Shown: piece by piece, positions 8,227 through 17,991 of the stretch
Layout of the letters: each line of letters starts with the position of its first letter
How positions within the stretch are numbered: position 1 is the first letter of the stretch
Origin: Chitinophaga sp. Ak27
Lineage (GTDB): Bacteria; Bacteroidota; Bacteroidia; Chitinophagales; Chitinophagaceae
Direction of reading: 5' to 3'
Length of the DNA stretch: 64,000 nt
Assembly: GCF_012726295.1 (NCBI RefSeq)
Contig: NZ_JABAOB010000001.1
Coordinates: forward strand, 124,001 to 188,000
Notes under the pieces: generated by a model
Seen by the model: the letters and a program-made list of their open reading frames with translations, nothing else
Databases searched by the model: none
Told to the model about the DNA's origin: nothing
Made by a program: the position numbers and the translations under genes

Positions 8227-9282
8227 ATGGAACAAACACTCCTCTCATTAAGCCAGTATCGCGGCGCTCCTGCCGTCACTATCATATTATCCACACACAG
8301 AACATTCCCCGACAACAAACAGGATATAATACATCTTAAAAAACTGGTCGTGGAAGCCGAAAGCAGGTTGTATGACACATACGATAAACGTGAGGTATGG
8401 CCCGTACTGGATAAAATCAAAACTGCAGAAGCTGATATTGATCATAACTATAACCTGGATAGCCTTGTTATCTACGCCAATGCCACCGACGTCGAGGTTA
8501 TCAAACTTCCTATCCCCGCCACCGACAGGGTTGTAATAAGTGACCGCTACGAAATACGCCCCCTGCTCAAAGCCCTGCAGCAACTGGAACACTATTACAT
8601 CCTCACCATCGGACGCCAGAAAATCAGGCTCCTCGAAGCATACAATGATACGCTGATAAGAGAAGTTAACAACAATGACTTCCCTTATGAGAACAACTAT
8701 CACACCACCGACCCCATGAGGCTGAAACAGGCTGACCTGGTCGATGACCTGCAGCGGGAATTTTTCAATACGGCGGATAAACGCTTCAAAAAGTATTATT
8801 ATGAAAATCCCCTGCCGGTAATTCTTTTAGGAGACAATAAAAGCGTTGCCCACTTCCAGGAAGAAATGGATATCAAAAATATTGTATTACGTACAGCACC
8901 CGGCAGCTACGATCACAGCAGCCATTATGAAATCCTGCAAGCAACCTTCCCGCTGATACAGGAATATATGGCCGATCAGGAAGCCGCCGCCCTGGAAGCT
9001 ATCGCCAACGCCCAATCTACGCAAAAACTGCTGGTAGACCTCAACGATATCTATCGTGCCGCCAACACAGGCGCTGCCGATACCCTGTATATAGAAAAAA
9101 CATACTTCCAACCCGGCAATATTGATAACGATACCATCAGCCTGTCCGGTACACCCGACGGAGAAGACGTGACCCTCGTGATCATAGATACCCTGCTGCA
9201 GAAAAATGGTAAAGTGGTATTCATGGAGGAAAACACACTCAACGCTTACCAGGGCATCGCCCTCGTTACCCGCTTTTCCTGA
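8227..9282 (+). CDS. baeRF/eRF1-like protein, possible ribosome-associated factor
   Basis: The 351-residue cytosolic protein resembles the bacterial archaeo-eukaryotic release-factor (baeRF) group. It has an N-terminal domain starting VTIILSTHRTFPDNKQD, a middle RNase-H-like region (YYILTIGRQKIRLLEAYND) and a C-terminal L7Ae-like region (ADTLYIEKTYFQPG ... GKVVFMEEN). The known relative Balon is a ribosome-hibernation factor; transferring that role here is inference. Length and domain order fit the family. It is monocistronic, ends at a strong bidirectional terminator (9302-9339), and starts at ATG 8227 a few bases after a weak GGAAG. Confidence 0.72.
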   Translation: MEQTLLSLSQYRGAPAVTIILSTHRTFPDNKQDIIHLKKLVVEAESRLYDTYDKREVWPVLDKIKTAEADIDHNYNLDSLVIYANATDVEVIKLPIPATDRVVISDRYEIRPLLKALQQLEHYYILTIGRQKIRLLEAYNDTLIREVNNNDFPYENNYHTTDPMRLKQADLVDDLQREFFNTADKRFKKYYYENPLPVILLGDNKSVAHFQEEMDIKNIVLRTAPGSYDHSSHYEILQATFPLIQEYMADQEAAALEAIANAQSTQKLLVDLNDIYRAANTGAADTLYIEKTYFQPGNIDNDTISLSGTPDGEDVTLVIIDTLLQKNGKVVFMEENTLNAYQGIALVTRFS

Positions 9283-9301
9283 TTTGCATATATATAAAAA
9301 C

Positions 9302-9339
9302 AACGAGGCCCGCAACCAATATTGGTTGCGGGCCTCGTT
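9302..9339. terminator. Bidirectional terminator, perfect palindrome
   Basis: The arms AACGAGGCCCGCAACCAAT and their exact complement form a 38-base perfect palindrome. It has A residues on the left and T residues on the right, so it works for both strands. It separates the convergent baeRF-like and GH76 genes and closes PUL 1. Confidence 0.92.
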
Positions 9340-9359
9340 TACTATAGTACCGAATACAG

Positions 9360-10505
9360 CTACTTGATAAGCCCCATATCCTTCAGCTTAGCTGCCGCCT
9401 CTATCAGCATTGCCCCGCTCAACTGCGTAGTCAGGTCGCTGCTGGCCGCCTGGGTAGTCCAGTCTTTATTAAAGAGTACCTGCGGACGGGTAGTTCCCTT
9501 CAACCACAGCGTTTCTGCGTTCAGCTGCAGGAAGGCCGCAAACTTAGCCGCATCAGTACTGCTGACGCTTCCATCGGTGATCAGCAACATCAGGTAACGC
9601 ACCAATACCCCTTTAAATAAACCGCCATCTCCACCCCCTTCATCCTTCAGGATGTTGGCATTGGTAAATCCGCCGCCTAAAGTGTTATTAGCCGTTTTCA
9701 AGGCGTCGTTGAGGTAGATATTCTGGCCGGTCAACTTATACAGCTCCACACCGGCGCCAATAAACACACCCTGGTTATAGGTAAAGTTCCAGTTCTTGGT
9801 TACCTGCCCGCTGCCATCCTGGTTGATACCATCCCACACCAGGCCACTCGCAGGATCTACCAGGGTGCTTTTCTCCCAGTCGTAGATCTTCTTCGCCCAG
9901 GCAATGTCGTCAGGATTCTGGGTAACAGCGTACATCCGGCAGGCGATGATACAGGCAGGTGCATTGGCCGGCGTATTCTTATAATTCTTCGACTTGTCCT
10001 TATTCCAGTGAATACCACCGCCCCATACATCATCCCAGCCACCTTTGATATCATTCCAGAGTAGTACTGCCACATCTTTGTAACGGGTATCACCGGTAGC
10101 TTCAAATCCCCGTAAACAAGCCAGCGTCATCCACTCCATATCATCATAGAAATAGTTGATATAAGTGCCCCCATTCTTCACTTTCATACCTGCCAGCAAA
10201 TCGTCCATACGCGATTTAATGGCCGGATCATTTTTACGTATATAGGCATCCGTTAGCACGTCTAATGCATGCGCATTAGGCCAGTAATTAAATGTAGTAC
10301 CACCGCTGCTGTTCTGGTTAAAATATTTCTCCTGGTTCCAGAAATTGCTAGTAAGCCCCTGCAGCGAGGAATCGGCTATCTGCAGCCAGTTGTAAACATA
10401 CCGGGCCTTGCCCGCTCCCGGCCCCGGACCATCATCTACCGGCTCTTTCAAACACGCGGCATAGGCAAAAGACAATAATAGCATTGAATATCGTATCAGC
10501 TTCAT
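9360..10505 (-). CDS. GH76 family glycoside hydrolase (alpha-1,6-mannanase type), lipoprotein
   Basis: The 381-residue protein is predicted to be a lipoprotein (cysteine at 18 after FAYAA) and probably faces the cell surface or periplasm. It has the (alpha/alpha)6 GH76 layout, with tryptophan-rich helices and the catalytic Asp-Asp pair in YDDMEW (Asp121-Asp122). Characterised GH76 enzymes are endo-alpha-1,6-mannanases that cut the backbone of fungal alpha-mannan. It is the last gene of PUL 1, 8 bases after the SusE-like gene, and ends before the 9302-9339 terminator. Substrate is inferred from the family. Confidence 0.88.
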   Translation of the reverse strand: MKLIRYSMLLLSFAYAACLKEPVDDGPGPGAGKARYVYNWLQIADSSLQGLTSNFWNQEKYFNQNSSGGTTFNYWPNAHALDVLTDAYIRKNDPAIKSRMDDLLAGMKVKNGGTYINYFYDDMEWMTLACLRGFEATGDTRYKDVAVLLWNDIKGGWDDVWGGGIHWNKDKSKNYKNTPANAPACIIACRMYAVTQNPDDIAWAKKIYDWEKSTLVDPASGLVWDGINQDGSGQVTKNWNFTYNQGVFIGAGVELYKLTGQNIYLNDALKTANNTLGGGFTNANILKDEGGGDGGLFKGVLVRYLMLLITDGSVSSTDAAKFAAFLQLNAETLWLKGTTRPQVLFNKDWTTQAASSDLTTQLSGAMLIEAAAKLKDMGLIK

Positions 10506-10513
10506 AGTTACTT

Positions 10514-11638
10514 TTATTTAACGATCACTTCGTGAGTGTAATTCTTATCCGCCGTGAAGTATACATTAATATCACAATTCTTGGTATCTGCTTCGGTGGC
10601 AAATTTGTAGCAATAGTTCCACTGGTCATTGTTGCTGATAGGCTTCAACTCCCAGTAGCTTAGCGGCGTAGCACTGGTAGGGCGGCTGTTATCCGCATTG
10701 GAACTACCTATCCACTCATCGCCGGCATTGCCATCGCTGTCTTTAACGGCTATACGGAATTTATAGCGCTCATCACGGCCCCATGACTCCTGCTTAAACG
10801 TGATCAGCTGGCTCTTGATGCTCCAGGTGCTGTTGCCGGCATAACTGATTTCAAACAGGAACTTGTTCAGCGGCGCAAACCAAAGACCAATAGAAGTGAT
10901 CTCGGTAACAGTAGCAGCGGCATTGTTGAAGTCCAGGCGCAAACGGTATACTTTGGTACCGGTAGCCTGTTCACTTTCTCCACCTTCTTTTACGGCCGTA
11001 CCCATGACAGAATAAGTGCTCGGCGTACCGGTATTCCGGTTGGTAAAATGATATTTACCATTTTTGAGAGAAGTATAAATTTCATATACCCCCGGCGCAG
11101 TAGACTTCAGCTTCAATGCCTTTGATAAATCGGCGCCTGCTTCTGTAGCTTCCCCGGTGAGATATACATCGGTAGGAATTTCCGCAAAGCCATTAGGTCT
11201 TTCTACTTCTATCGTTTTCGACTCCGTCGCTTTCTGGATATTATAACCTTTGTATGCCAGCACCGTCCATTTCAGCTTACCGGTGGCCAGCGACGCAATA
11301 CCCGCCTTGCCTGCAATGCTGTTCAGGTCTTTGTGCGATAAGGTCAGCCTGTTTTGTACACCGCCCCCATCAGAAGAATATTTAGCTACCGGCGATGAAA
11401 AATCTCCGTCGGCTTTATCAAAAGCCACTTCGTACATCACCAGCGAACCATCTTCCGCGCGGGCCTGGTCCCATTCAAAACTAACGGTGGCACTGGTAGT
11501 AGGTTGCAGCTTAATGTACTTGTTATCCAACGGCGCCGTAAGCTTAGCCACCGGCTGCAGGTTAGTATTAAGAGAATAGTCATCTCTCTTACAGCTGAAC
11601 AATAAAACACTCAGTATAATGATTAAATATTTTTGCAT
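10514..11638 (-). CDS. SusE-like outer-membrane lipoprotein
   Basis: This 374-residue lipoprotein (LLFSC, cysteine 16) carries an N-terminal SusE-type Ig-like domain (FEWDQARAEDGSLVMYEVAFD) followed by starch-binding-like beta domains (ATVTEITSIGLWFAPLNKF). SusE and SusF proteins sit on the cell surface and bind glycan beside the SusCD complex without catalysis. It lies between the SusD and GH76 genes, with 25 and 8 bases of spacing, so one transcript is likely. Confidence 0.82.
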   Translation of the reverse strand: MQKYLIIILSVLLFSCKRDDYSLNTNLQPVAKLTAPLDNKYIKLQPTTSATVSFEWDQARAEDGSLVMYEVAFDKADGDFSSPVAKYSSDGGGVQNRLTLSHKDLNSIAGKAGIASLATGKLKWTVLAYKGYNIQKATESKTIEVERPNGFAEIPTDVYLTGEATEAGADLSKALKLKSTAPGVYEIYTSLKNGKYHFTNRNTGTPSTYSVMGTAVKEGGESEQATGTKVYRLRLDFNNAAATVTEITSIGLWFAPLNKFLFEISYAGNSTWSIKSQLITFKQESWGRDERYKFRIAVKDSDGNAGDEWIGSSNADNSRPTSATPLSYWELKPISNNDQWNYCYKFATEADTKNCDINVYFTADKNYTHEVIVK

Positions 11639-11663
11639 GTGATTACAGTTTTAGGTGGAAGGA

Positions 11664-13271
11664 TTACCAGTCTTGGTTTTGTGAAAGATTTTTATTCTGA
11701 TCGCGTTCTACCGTGGGCACCGGCCACAGGTAATGTTTAGGATTGGTGAACAACCTGTTTTCTACAATAATATATCCATTGGCATCCTTATTGAAAGCCC
11801 CGGAACTGACTTTAATCCCTCTCACCGGCTTATTCATCACTACATCGGCAGTCTTCCAGCGACGTATATCCAGTATCCTCAGGCCCTCAAATGCCAGCTC
11901 TGCTCTTCTTTCCCGGCGGATCACAGCGCGTTGCTGGTCCTGGTTCAGGGCAGCGTTAAACTGGGTAGCACCAGCGTCTGCAAAGCCTGCCCGCACTCTC
12001 AGCGGCTGAATGGTCTGGCTCCAGACGGTAGCATTCATTTGCCCTAACTCGTTCTTCGCTTCGGCATACATCAGTAATACATCGGCATAACGGATCAAAA
12101 TCAGGTTTAAGCTGGACGAATAATTGGTGGCCGACCGGTCGTAATACTTGTAGAAATAATAACCAGTGGGAGAAGCCCCCTGGTCATCGACGGTGTTGGT
12201 AGCCGGTACGGATCCCGGTTGCGTCAAAATGGTTTGTTGCACCCCGTTGAAGTCAGTTACCCTGGAGCCGTGATGCAGGATAGTCGCCTCAAAGCGCGGA
12301 TCCCTGTTGATATACGGGTTGTTTTCATCATAGCCCGAACCCGCCTCTGTAATAGCTTTACCGTTGGTCATGATATAATCGTTCACCAGGTCCTGTGTAG
12401 GTACCAGCACACTTCTCAACGCGGCAATGGTTTGTGGTAAAAACTGGCGTTGCTTATCATATGTGCGGCCACCGCCGTACTCCAGGTCCAGGATCACTTC
12501 AGGGTTGTATTCATTTGCTACGGTAAACAGGTTGCTATAGCTGGAAAACAGGGAATATGTGCCGTTGGTAGTTTTGCCGATCAACTGCTCGCAATCATTC
12601 ACTACTCCCTGCCATTCGCCGCGGAACAGGTGTACACGGGCACTCATGGCAATAGCGGCGCCACGGGTAACCCGGCCACGGTCGCCTTCCGCCTGATCGG
12701 TATTATTAGGCAGATCTTTCTGGATATCGGCCAACTCAGATAATACGAACTGTTGTACGGTATTTTTATCGGTACGGGCAATTACGCGCGACTGATCAAT
12801 CGTAATCAGATCCGTATAAAAAGGCACATCGCCATAAGATACCGTCAGCTGAAAATAAGCATAGGCCCGGATAAAGCGGGCCTCGGCTACAATACGGCGC
12901 TTCAGCGCCCCGTCCATCGCCGGCACCCTGTCTATATTGGTAGTAACGGTATTGCAGCGGCGAATAGTAGTATAATAAAAAGACCAGGTATCTGCTACGC
13001 GGCCATTAGCGCCATCATAGCCACCATTGGCAATGGCATTTACATTCAGCAGCCCTCCCCCGTTATTATAGGCGTTGTCGCTCAACGCCTCATCTCCAAA
13101 GAAATAATCGTCCTTGGATAAATGCTCATAGCAGGCTGCCAGGGCGTCTAACGCATCCTGTGAGTTGCGCCAATAAGACGTTTCGGTAAACTCCCGCGTA
13201 ATCGGTTGATCCAGCTTACGGCAGCCAAACAAACCCGCGGCAACTATCATCAATAAAATTAACTTCTTCAT
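11664..13271 (-). CDS. SusD/RagB family nutrient-binding lipoprotein (PUL 1)
   Basis: The 535-residue surface lipoprotein (signal MKKLILLMIVAAGLFGC, cysteine 17) acts as the lid of the SusC transporter. SusD hallmarks are visible: the N-terminal TPR-like region (RCNTVTTNIDRV, AEARFIRAYAYFQL), the RYADVLLMYAEAKNELG segment, RRERRAELAFEGLRILDIRRW, and a C-terminal HYLWPVPTVERDQNKNLSQN. It follows SusC by 19 bases. With the downstream GH76 gene the likely cargo is alpha-mannan oligosaccharide. Confidence 0.93.
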   Translation of the reverse strand: MKKLILLMIVAAGLFGCRKLDQPITREFTETSYWRNSQDALDALAACYEHLSKDDYFFGDEALSDNAYNNGGGLLNVNAIANGGYDGANGRVADTWSFYYTTIRRCNTVTTNIDRVPAMDGALKRRIVAEARFIRAYAYFQLTVSYGDVPFYTDLITIDQSRVIARTDKNTVQQFVLSELADIQKDLPNNTDQAEGDRGRVTRGAAIAMSARVHLFRGEWQGVVNDCEQLIGKTTNGTYSLFSSYSNLFTVANEYNPEVILDLEYGGGRTYDKQRQFLPQTIAALRSVLVPTQDLVNDYIMTNGKAITEAGSGYDENNPYINRDPRFEATILHHGSRVTDFNGVQQTILTQPGSVPATNTVDDQGASPTGYYFYKYYDRSATNYSSSLNLILIRYADVLLMYAEAKNELGQMNATVWSQTIQPLRVRAGFADAGATQFNAALNQDQQRAVIRRERRAELAFEGLRILDIRRWKTADVVMNKPVRGIKVSSGAFNKDANGYIIVENRLFTNPKHYLWPVPTVERDQNKNLSQNQDW

Positions 13272-13290
13272 ACATGTGATTGTTTAGGCA

Positions 13291-16200
13291 TCAAAACTTT
13301 ACATCTACACCAAAAGAAAACGTGGCTGCATTCGGATAATTACGCCCCGCAATAGGGTTGTAATTAGACATGCTCAGCTTATCATCGAATTGGGAAAACT
13401 CGGGATCAACGCCCAGCTGACGAAAACGTTTAGGCGTAATCGTTATCAGGTTCTGGCTAGTGAAGTATAGCCGTACCCCCTGCATCCCAGCCCGCCGCAT
13501 CAGCGACGCCGGCAGACTGTAACCGATTTGCAGATTTTTCAGGCGCAGATATTTGGTGTCAAATAACCAGTAGTCGGAATAAGCAAAGTTGTTGGCATCT
13601 GCCGATCCAATGGTTAAACGGGGATAGCTGGCATCAGGATTAGTGGGCGTCCAGCGATCCAGGTGCTGCACCATGGCATGATCTTCATTGTTGTGGAAGG
13701 CCTCTACGATATCACCCCGCAGGAACTGTGAACGCTTACCTACTCCCTGCCAGAACATGGTAAAGTCGAAATTCTTCCAGCTCACATTATAGGTAAAGCC
13801 AAACGTATAGCGGGGAAACGGGTTACCAAAAATATAACGGTCGTTTTCATCTATTACCCCATCCTTATTACGGTCTATGTATTTGATATCTCCCGGCATC
13901 ACCTGCTGGTTATAGGCAAATGGCACCTTAGGCGCATTCTTCAGATCGTCGAGGTTCTGGTATAAGCCGTTGGACTTATAACCATAGTAAGACGCAATCG
14001 GGTAGCCTTCTTTGATGATAAAAGTTACATCGGAGCCACGCACCGATTCCTGGCCAAACTTGATCACCTTATTCAGGTTATCCGCCAGGTTAAATCCGAA
14101 GTTATGATGAAAAGCCCCGGTGGTGGCACGGTAGTTCACGGTAAACTCCCAGCCTTTGTTATCTACCTTACCTACATTTTCCAGCGGCGCGGATGTACCT
14201 GCGGTACCCGGTACGGTCTGGAACAGGTAAATACCGGTGGTCATCTTATCAAAATAATCAAAGGAGGCAGTTAACCGGCCATTGAAAAAATCAGCGTCTA
14301 CACCATAGTTGCTCATAGTGGAAATTTCCCATTTCAACAGGTCGTTATAAGTAGAGAAGGTATTACCAGGCGCAATAGAGTTATTAAAGGAATAGTTGGC
14401 GTTGTTGATACTTACACGCGACAAATAGTTGAAGCCACCAATATTGGAGTTACCCACCTGTCCCCAGGAATAGCGCAGCTTAAAGTTACCGATACGGTTT
14501 TTCACCTCCTCCATAAAGGCTTCATCGGTCAGTCTCCATCCCAGTGAAAACGCGGGGAAGAACTGCCAGCGGTGGCCCGGCGCCAGCTTGGAAGAACCAT
14601 CATACCGCCAGGTAAACTCCGCCAGGTATTTGTCGTTGTAAGCATAGTTCAAACGGCCAAACATGGAATTCAGCGCATACAGGTTTGGATTACGTATATC
14701 GTTATACGTGCCTATATCACGGTAATCGTAGGTCCCATCCGGCTTAGGGATATAACCGCCGCCGATAGACCAGTCGTTATCGAGATTGGTGGTACCAAAC
14801 CGGTCTGCTCTCAGGCCATAGCTTTCATTAATAGCATCGCTGCGCGCACCCACCTGGCCTTTCACATAGTGCTTGCCAAAGGTATTTTCATACTCCGCTG
14901 TAGCATAAATGTTAGTGGTCAGGTCTTTGTATTCATTCTGGTGCAACTCGTTATACATGGGCGGTGTAGCGGTAGTATAATAAGGCGCATAAGTAAATTT
15001 GTTGATGCGACTGGTATTATTCTCAATGTTATAATTACCGGAAGCATTCAGGTTAATCCTGAAATGGTTCACCGGTGTGATCACCACATCGAGTCCCCCC
15101 ATCAGGTTATCAACCGATTTAAGATTATATCCCATATCGGCCAGTTGGGCAAATACGCTGTTACTGGTGAGGGCCGGCACTACCCAGTTGCCCAGGGTAT
15201 CTTTTACCGGGTAAATACGTGGTACGCGCATCGCATCGCGGATCAGCAAACCGATGTCGGCTACCTGCGTGCGGAAATTGGAACGGGTATAAGCCGCGTT
15301 CCCACTCACTTTCACATATTTGCTTACGTCAACGGATACGTTTAAACGGGCATTATATCTTTTATAAAAGAAGTCTTGTGGTACATATTTATTCTGCAGC
15401 ATGTTACCCTGATCCAGGTATCCGAGAGAAAGCAGGTAGCTGCTGGTTTTGCCCCCGCCGGTCAGGCTGATATTATGATTTTGCTGCGGGGTATATTTCC
15501 GGATCATCTCGGAAAGCATACCAGGTTCGGAACCGCGGTCGTGCCAGTACTTGATATCGGAAGGTGAAAACTGCGGTGTTTTGCCGGAGTTCACCAGCGC
15601 CTCATTTTTCAGGGTCATGTACTGCCAGGCTTCTACCTGCCTGGGCAATGTAGTAGGCGTTTGCCAACCATACATCCCGTTATATTGTACGGAAGGGCGT
15701 TCATCTTTCTTACCCTTTTTAGTGGTAATATATACGACACCGTTAGCCGCCTGGGAACCGTAAATGGCGGCTGATGCCGCATCCTTTAATACAGAGATGG
15801 TTTCTACATCATACGGATTCAGGTTCTGTAAGCCGCTATTGCCGGCTTGTATACCATCAATGATCACCAGCGGTGCATTACCCGTTAAGCTACCCACCCC
15901 ACGGATATTCATGGTCATGGCAGCTCCCGGTTCAGCAGTATTTTGTTGCATGATCAGGTTGGGCGCCTGTCCCTGTAAAGCCTGGAACATGTTTACCGAT
16001 GGCCTGCTGGTAATATCTTTGGAAGATACAGTGCTGATGGCTGCGGTCACCTGCTTTTTCTGCTGTTGTCCATAAGCGGTAACCACTACTTCTCCCAGGT
16101 CTTTTGAATCGGCGTTGAGGGTTACCATGATGCTGGTTCTTCCATCGATGGCGATTTCGGTGGCCGTATACCCGATAGAAGAGAATACCAGCACCCCGTT

Positions 16201-16773
16201 GGCTGCTACCGCCGGCACTTTCAGCGTATAGTTTCCTTCTGCGTTGGTAACGGTGCCGATGCTCTGGCCCTTCAGGCGGATATTCACACCGGGGATGGCT
16301 TGTCCCTTGTTATCAACAACCCGGCCGGTGATGATCAGTTCCTGCTGCTGTGCGCCGATAATGCTGGCATCTCCTCTTTTGAGGATAATTTTATTGGCGA
16401 TGTATTCATAATGGATTTCCAGCGGTTGCAGGATCATCTGCAACACATCGTCCAGCTTATTATCCTTTACAGTAAGGGATATTTTTTGCGCTGCTTTGAT
16501 ATCATCGTTGGCATATACAAATACCAGGGAGGTTTGCGCTTCTATTTTTTCCAGTACTTGGGCCAGCGTAGCATTTTCTACCTGCAGGCTAACCAGGTAG
16601 TTGAGAGATGGCGGCCTTTCACGCTCCTTTGCCGGCTGATGCTGTACCTGCCGCCGTAAGCCAGCTGCATAGGCCACCTGTGCACGCAGGTCCAGCACGC
16701 TCAGCAACGATAAACAAACAATCAGCGATAGGAAAGGCTGGCGAAAAGAAGGCTTGTATAGTTCCTTTCTCAT
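13291..16773 (-). CDS. SusC/RagA TonB-dependent transporter with STN signalling domain (PUL 1)
   Basis: The start is taken at ATG 16773 (MRKELYKPSF), which places a signal peptide at the N-terminus; an upstream in-frame ATG at 16824 would precede it by 17 residues. In order: signal peptide, STN domain (about residues 60-133), carboxypeptidase-regulatory-like domain (about 145-230), TonB plug beginning GEVVVTAYGQQQKKQVT, and a 22-strand barrel ending FSFGVDVKF; 1160 residues in all. The STN domain is what talks to a FecR anti-sigma factor. FecR lies immediately upstream and SusD downstream. It imports glycan fragments across the outer membrane. Confidence 0.94.
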   Translation of the reverse strand: MRKELYKPSFRQPFLSLIVCLSLLSVLDLRAQVAYAAGLRRQVQHQPAKERERPPSLNYLVSLQVENATLAQVLEKIEAQTSLVFVYANDDIKAAQKISLTVKDNKLDDVLQMILQPLEIHYEYIANKIILKRGDASIIGAQQQELIITGRVVDNKGQAIPGVNIRLKGQSIGTVTNAEGNYTLKVPAVAANGVLVFSSIGYTATEIAIDGRTSIMVTLNADSKDLGEVVVTAYGQQQKKQVTAAISTVSSKDITSRPSVNMFQALQGQAPNLIMQQNTAEPGAAMTMNIRGVGSLTGNAPLVIIDGIQAGNSGLQNLNPYDVETISVLKDAASAAIYGSQAANGVVYITTKKGKKDERPSVQYNGMYGWQTPTTLPRQVEAWQYMTLKNEALVNSGKTPQFSPSDIKYWHDRGSEPGMLSEMIRKYTPQQNHNISLTGGGKTSSYLLSLGYLDQGNMLQNKYVPQDFFYKRYNARLNVSVDVSKYVKVSGNAAYTRSNFRTQVADIGLLIRDAMRVPRIYPVKDTLGNWVVPALTSNSVFAQLADMGYNLKSVDNLMGGLDVVITPVNHFRINLNASGNYNIENNTSRINKFTYAPYYTTATPPMYNELHQNEYKDLTTNIYATAEYENTFGKHYVKGQVGARSDAINESYGLRADRFGTTNLDNDWSIGGGYIPKPDGTYDYRDIGTYNDIRNPNLYALNSMFGRLNYAYNDKYLAEFTWRYDGSSKLAPGHRWQFFPAFSLGWRLTDEAFMEEVKNRIGNFKLRYSWGQVGNSNIGGFNYLSRVSINNANYSFNNSIAPGNTFSTYNDLLKWEISTMSNYGVDADFFNGRLTASFDYFDKMTTGIYLFQTVPGTAGTSAPLENVGKVDNKGWEFTVNYRATTGAFHHNFGFNLADNLNKVIKFGQESVRGSDVTFIIKEGYPIASYYGYKSNGLYQNLDDLKNAPKVPFAYNQQVMPGDIKYIDRNKDGVIDENDRYIFGNPFPRYTFGFTYNVSWKNFDFTMFWQGVGKRSQFLRGDIVEAFHNNEDHAMVQHLDRWTPTNPDASYPRLTIGSADANNFAYSDYWLFDTKYLRLKNLQIGYSLPASLMRRAGMQGVRLYFTSQNLITITPKRFRQLGVDPEFSQFDDKLSMSNYNPIAGRNYPNAATFSFGVDVKF

Positions 16774-16827
16774 AACGTAGTGGTGATTAAAATGAATAAA
16801 TGTTTGACGTTGGCTTGGAGACACCTG

Positions 16828-17847
16828 TTATTCCCCGATAACAAGTGTTGAGTCAGTAATACGATAGTGGAATGCTTTTGATCTGCTTAAGTAATACATA
16901 ATGTCTTCCAGTGAATTATTATGGAAGGAGCCAGTAAGGCGGCTCTGCCTGGGTGCATTATCTTCGAAGATGACCTGCCGGTTGAAATTACGTTGCAAGC
17001 TCGCCCCTATCTCCTCCAGCGTAGCATTTTTGAAGATCAGCCTGCCTTCGGTCCAGGCTTTGTCTTCGGCCCCGATGGTGTTATTTTTCACGAGGGTGCC
17101 GCTGCTGGCGGTGTAGGTAATCTTCACATCCGGTGTTACCAGGATGGTATCACTGGCTTTCCGGGCATCTTCATACCGGGGAATGAAGGCAATCTTTCCC
17201 GTGACCACAGCAGTTTGTACCGGCTCGTTTTCATAAGCCCGGATATTGAAGGAGGTGCCCAGTACTTTGATGGTGCCGGTTTTCAGATGTACGATAAATG
17301 GCCGTTTGGCGTTGGTGGCTACGTCGAAAAAGGCTTCTCCTTCCAGGTAAATTTCCCGGTTGTTGCCGTTAAATTTCCGGGGATAGGTGAGCACACTTTC
17401 TGCATTCAGCCAAATCTTACTACCGTCTGCCAGCTCAATAAAAGAGCGGGTAGCCTGCCCGTTTTTACGTTTCAGCCATTGTTGGGCAACGGGAGTGGTT
17501 ACCTTTGCCGGCTGATTAAAAAAGTAAAGGATTCCCCCGAGCAAACAGGCGGCTGCAGCCACTGCGGCGGCCCATTTCCAGGTGGTCATGCGTTTTATTT
17601 TTACCGGCGCCGCGGGCGCCGCCACGGGAGGCGATTTAATTTTAGCCCAGGTACGTTGCAGGGCCTGTTCTGTATCTTCCGCCGCCGGGTTCCGGGCATC
17701 ATTAAAATAGTGATACAGTTGGTTGTAACGCTCTTTTAATGCCGGGTGTTGGACCAGCAGTTGCTCCAGCTCCGACAGTTCTGCCGGGGTCGCCGATCCT
17801 GCCAGCTTGCGCGTGACCAGTAATACAAAATGCGCTTCGTTTATCAT
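16828..17847 (-). CDS. FecR family anti-sigma factor (PUL 1)
   Basis: The 339-residue inner-membrane protein has an N-terminal cytoplasmic sigma-binding region, one membrane span (about residues 91-110, AAAVAAAACLLGGILYFF) and a periplasmic FecR domain with the RSFIELADGSKIWLNAES block and EGEAFFDVA. The C-terminal domain ends in an STN-like fold (DIMYYLSRSKAFHYRI). It relays the state of the SusC STN domain to the ECF sigma factor encoded just upstream. Spacing to SusC is 54 bases, to the sigma gene 144. Confidence 0.93.
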   Translation of the reverse strand: MINEAHFVLLVTRKLAGSATPAELSELEQLLVQHPALKERYNQLYHYFNDARNPAAEDTEQALQRTWAKIKSPPVAAPAAPVKIKRMTTWKWAAAVAAAACLLGGILYFFNQPAKVTTPVAQQWLKRKNGQATRSFIELADGSKIWLNAESVLTYPRKFNGNNREIYLEGEAFFDVATNAKRPFIVHLKTGTIKVLGTSFNIRAYENEPVQTAVVTGKIAFIPRYEDARKASDTILVTPDVKITYTASSGTLVKNNTIGAEDKAWTEGRLIFKNATLEEIGASLQRNFNRQVIFEDNAPRQSRLTGSFHNNSLEDIMYYLSRSKAFHYRITDSTLVIGE

Positions 17848-17991
17848 AATATGGAATCTGTTCAGGAATAAGGACAGGTACCGAAGCAGGAATTACTTAC
17901 AGGCCGGAAAAATATTTTTTAATTTTTCGCGAGAGAGGATAATAAGCGGCGCAAAAGGATAAAAGAACAATCAATGGGGGGCCGATACTTG

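Noticed and set aside
14572..15345. Long plus-strand frame (257 codons) opposite SusC of PUL 1
   Set aside because: It is the antisense shadow of a certain SusC gene; composition is biased and no family or start context is visible. The same holds for 12450-13121, 16921-17739, 27072-27623, 28325-28927 and 30104-30958.
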